In this document: positions 61,311 through 64,000 of the stretch, piece after piece
How the letters are laid out: every line of letters starts with the position of its first letter
Numbering within the stretch: position 1 is the first letter of the stretch
DNA from: Dermatophagoides farinae
Taxonomy: Eukaryota; Arthropoda; Arachnida; Sarcoptiformes; Pyroglyphidae
DNA length: 64,000 nucleotides
Reading direction: 5' to 3'
NCBI RefSeq assembly: GCF_024713945.1
Contig: NC_134680.1
Coordinates: 5,143,501-5,207,500 of the forward strand
The notes under the pieces: generated by a model
What the model was told of the DNA's origin: nothing
What the model saw: only the letters and a program-made list of their open reading frames with translations
Database searches by the model: none
Program-made: the position numbers and the translations under genes

Positions 61311-61938
61311 TTCATTTTCAATTTAATTTGACATCATCCGAGTGATTCTCTCTTTCTCTCTAACACACATACACACACAATGATTCATCTGAAACATTCT
61401 AGAAAACACACACCCCACAACAACAAAAACAACAACTAAAATATAGAATGTCAGATCGTACATCATCATCATCATCGTTCATGTTGTTGATGTACATGAT
61501 GATCAAAATTATGTCATGATTCGTGTCATAGGCAATTTGTATTAATTATCGTTAGTTTGTTCATAATAAATCTGCTGTTTTCAAGACTTTAGTTAGTATA
61601 TACAGATGATGATAATAATATGGATAAGTCGCGTGCATTTTTTCATGTTTTTTTTCATCACTATCTTTGGGAGTATCTTGTTTTTTTTTCTCATGAAAGT
61701 AAGACCTCCAACCGTGCGTAGCAAAATATAGAAATATTCAAAATGAATTATATGATGGCCTTTGACATTTTGGATCGGATGTACACAGTCGCGATTGATA
61801 AGATTTGCAGCAAAAAATAAATAAACCTACAAAAAATGAAAAAAAATTCAGTTTAGAATTGGTATATTTCAAAAATTATTTCCATTTATTTTTTATTTCA
61901 ATATCACATCGCTTATCGGCATTTATCAAGGTTATTAA

Positions 61939-62054
61939 TACCCTAAAATTGCGATTATAAGACGCAGATATTTTTTTTCCATAAAGTAACCATTATTATG
62001 TATAAGACTATTTTTTTTGTTTATGATGCGTCTTATAGTCGCGATTTTAGGGTA
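61939..62054. mobile_element. MITE-like element with 28-bp terminal inverted repeats
   Basis: The left end TACCCTAAAATTGCGATTAT (continuing AAGACGCA) and the right end TGCGTCTTATAGTCGCGATT (continuing TTAGGGTA) are inverted copies over 28 bp with about two or three mismatches. They enclose about 60 bp of AT-rich, non-coding DNA. If the element proper is CCCTAAAAT...ATTTTAGGG, it is flanked by TA on each side, the target duplication of Tc1/mariner/pogo elements. Size, structure and lack of coding capacity fit a non-autonomous MITE. A 116-bp hairpin could also form in single-stranded DNA or RNA. Confidence 0.75.
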
Positions 62055-63070
62055 ATTGAATTTGTGTGTGTGTGTGTGTTGTATGTTTACAATCTTGAAA
62101 ATAAATTAACAAACAAATAAAGATATACAGCGAAAAATTTGTAAAAAAAATTAAGCATCGATTACAGATAGATAAATTTGTTGCGTATCAATTGATTGAT
62201 GATTTTTTGTTTTGTTTACATATGGTCGTTCTTCATATAATCAACAACAAAAAAAATAACCAAAATAGATAGTGGGTGTTTATGTTGTCGTTTTTTTTTC
62301 GATAAAAAGCTCGTATTTTTCACTTGATTATTGCATGAATAAATGAATGCAAAAATTGTTGTCCGCTGTCTAATAAATTCCTATGATGATAATGAAAACA
62401 TCTACAAACATTCATATAAAACAACAAGAACAAAATTGAAAAAAAACACACCAAAAAAAACAAACAAACAAATGCAATATGACTATGACTGTCATGTATT
62501 ACCCATTACACACATATAATGTGAACAAAATGAATTCAAAATTCATGATTCAAAACACACACCACAACACCATGATATAGAAGAATAAAAAATGATGGGA
62601 TTTGTTTCACTTTGTTTTTCTTGTATGATGAATGATGGTAACGGTGATGATGATGATGATGATTATCGTTACCGAATTGAATTTTTTTTTCTTTTGCTGC
62701 TGTCGCATAATAAATAAATCTCACTATAATGAAGGAAATGAATGTATAGATGGATGGTGTGTATGTTTGTGTGTTCACCATCATATATTCATTTAGTTTT
62801 GAGGTTTCCGGTTCGTTTGGTTTAGTCATCATCATCATGATCATCGTGATGATCATTATAAACCTGGATGGTTGGTTGGTTGGATGAAATTTTTCATTTT
62901 TGTTTTTTCTTGTTTCTCGCCATTGCATAATGGGGTATGAATTTTTGTTTTAACGAAGAAAAAAAAATTAATTGCATCATTGATGCGAATGATAGAAACA
63001 CACTAGGGTGAAAACGGAAATTCATTGTCCAAATATAAAAAATAGGTAAAACCGGGAGCCAGGAAAAAAA

Positions 63071-63104
63071 TACAGGGTAGGTCTATTAATTAGAAACCTG
63101 GTTT
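63071..63104. mobile_element. Possible mariner-type terminal sequence
   Basis: TACAGGGTAGGTCTATTAAT followed by TAGAAACCTGG resembles Tc1/mariner ends that begin TA-CAGGGT. It is also partly palindromic (AGGTCTATTAATTAGAAACCT). No partner end is seen nearby. Chance or another origin is quite possible. Confidence 0.25.
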
Positions 63105-63267
63105 TTTTTGTTGTCGGCAAAGTTATAATGATGATAATCAACGAAATGATGAAAAAGAGGAGAAAAAAACTTTTAGTAACTCTTGTCATTTGCAATCTTC
63201 TTCATTGACGATTTGTACTGAACTTTTTTTTTCTTTCACATGAAACATGATGATGAGAGGAAAAGAT

Positions 63268-64000
63268 TTATCTAGTTGTAGTAGACGTTGTTGTTGTCGT
63301 CGTTGTACGATTAGGTTTATATTGTTCCAATTCTTTATAAAGCATTTGTATTTCTTTTTCAAAATGTTTACTGATGGCATTCCGCTGATGTAATTCATTC
63401 ATTCATTCATTATTATATATATAAAACAAATGCCAATGGATAACCACGATTTCGATCCATTAAAAAACAAAAAAAAACGAAACAAAAGAAAGGGAGAAAG
63501 AGAGAACAAACGATACATTAATTTGGGTTAATTAATTAATTAAATACCACCAACATGTCGGTGAACACAACATGAAAAACAAATGGCTTGTATATATATT
63601 GGCCAAATGATTATTATTTTGTTGGTATTATAAATCAACCAAGTATATATGATCATTCAGGAAATATGATCTAGCTAACAAATATTTGTTATTCTAAATG
63701 AATCACTTACCTTAGATTTTAATGTTGGTGTCAATAGTCCTTCTTCGATTGTGAACGGTGACTTTTTCACATAGATATTTTTAGGTAATTCAAACGATTT
63801 TAGATCGGCTGTTTGTCCAACACGTTTTAGATCATTGATAATTAATTCTTTTAATTGATTTTTTGGTAATGGTTGGCTATTCAATTGATCTTCTGTCCAT
63901 TCTATTAATGGCAGTTGAATATGAAATCGATGGTCTAATGATTGAATAAAATCTAAATCCGGTACGACGATAGCAATCAACATTGATTTAAATCCATCAC
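63268..64000 (-). CDS. ACSL: Long-chain fatty acid-CoA ligase (ACSL), C-terminal exons, cut by window end
   Basis: Two exons on the minus strand are in the window: 64000-63711 (open to the edge, so the 5' part lies outside) and 63384-63268, separated by a 326-bp intron. The sequence MLIAIVVPDLDFIQSL, the helix NQLKELIINDLKRVG, then SPFTIEEGLLTPTLKSK, and after splicing RNAISKHFEKEIQMLYKEL, is the C-terminal adenylate-domain lid of ACSL1/5/6-type enzymes (human LVAVVVPD..., FSIDNGLLTPTMKAKR). The Lys in TPTLKSK is at the place of the conserved catalytic-site lysine. These enzymes activate long fatty acids with ATP and CoA at ER, mitochondrial or peroxisomal membranes. The tail ends with a Thr run. 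Confidence 0.88.

Larger units (their letters stand above)
59531..63267. other. Gene-poor DNA before ACSL with small transposon remnants
   Basis: It contains a CA run at 61277-61309, the MITE-like palindrome at 61939-62054, a possible mariner-type end at 63071, ATC/ATG tracts (59851-59870, 60039-60053, 62647-62663) and T-runs. Segments at 60420-60530 and 61085-61195 are of mixed composition and not simple repeats, but show no ORF or known motif. Confidence 0.5.

Noticed and set aside
1-64000. CRISPR array, operon, viral or bacterial gene cassette
   Set aside because: No regularly spaced repeats, no prokaryote-like gene layout and no retroviral or other viral coding motifs were seen; all conserved genes are animal and spliced.

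Overview
This is nuclear DNA of a small-genome eukaryote, most likely an acariform (astigmatid, dust-mite-like) mite. It is AT-rich, full of ATC/TCA trinucleotide runs and T-tracts, and its introns are mostly about 50-110 bp with GT..AG borders. Protein families are animal (MED1, BCL7, cereblon, BORCS8, Elongin B, ELP4, a p85-type SH2, PDIA6). The mite assignment is inference from style and families; no species marker was tested.

Layout. (1) 82-13593 is a large inverted duplication: two arms of about 3.3-3.4 kb, each with an identical tRNA-Pro(TGG) and an intact three-exon TTLL15-like tubulin ligase gene, face each other across a 6.8-kb spacer. The spacer holds a secreted cysteine-rich protein gene (+) and a RasGEF-like gene (-). 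The outer parts of both arms are a patchwork of tRNA-Pro 3'-end fragments and hAT-like transposon ends. (2) 14.5-18.4 kb holds a putative N-myristoylated protein with one PI3K-p85-like SH2 domain (-) and a secreted thioredoxin-fold protein that has lost its CxxC. (3) 19.3-36.6 kb is a compact housekeeping cluster: PDIA6(+), BORCS8(-), RPL11(+), CRBN(-), ELOB(+), an unknown gene(+), BCL7(-), MED1(+), ELP4(-). Most neighbours alternate strand, with tail-to-tail gaps of about 100-190 bp and short head-to-head promoters. (4) 36.6-63.2 kb is gene-poor, with an unknown disordered protein (40.4 kb), catalase (45.0 kb), a coiled-coil unknown (58.4 kb), many microsatellites and small DNA-transposon remnants, including a 116-bp MITE-like palindrome at 61.94 kb. 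(5) The right end enters the last exons of a long-chain acyl-CoA synthetase (-).

How the genes work together. Most are unrelated housekeeping functions: ER disulfide chemistry, lysosome positioning, ribosome, Cullin-RING ligase parts, Mediator and SWI/SNF chromatin complexes, tRNA wobble modification, peroxide removal, lipid activation. CRBN and ELOB, parts of different Cullin-RING ligases, sit head to head, probably by chance. Four otherwise well-formed genes carry a single-base break in frame (RasGEF-like, PDIA6, the 26.9-kb unknown and catalase), several in or beside short homopolymers. This fits small consensus errors in a long-read assembly better than gene death. All exon borders were deduced by eye from GT/AG sites, reading phase and family conservation.
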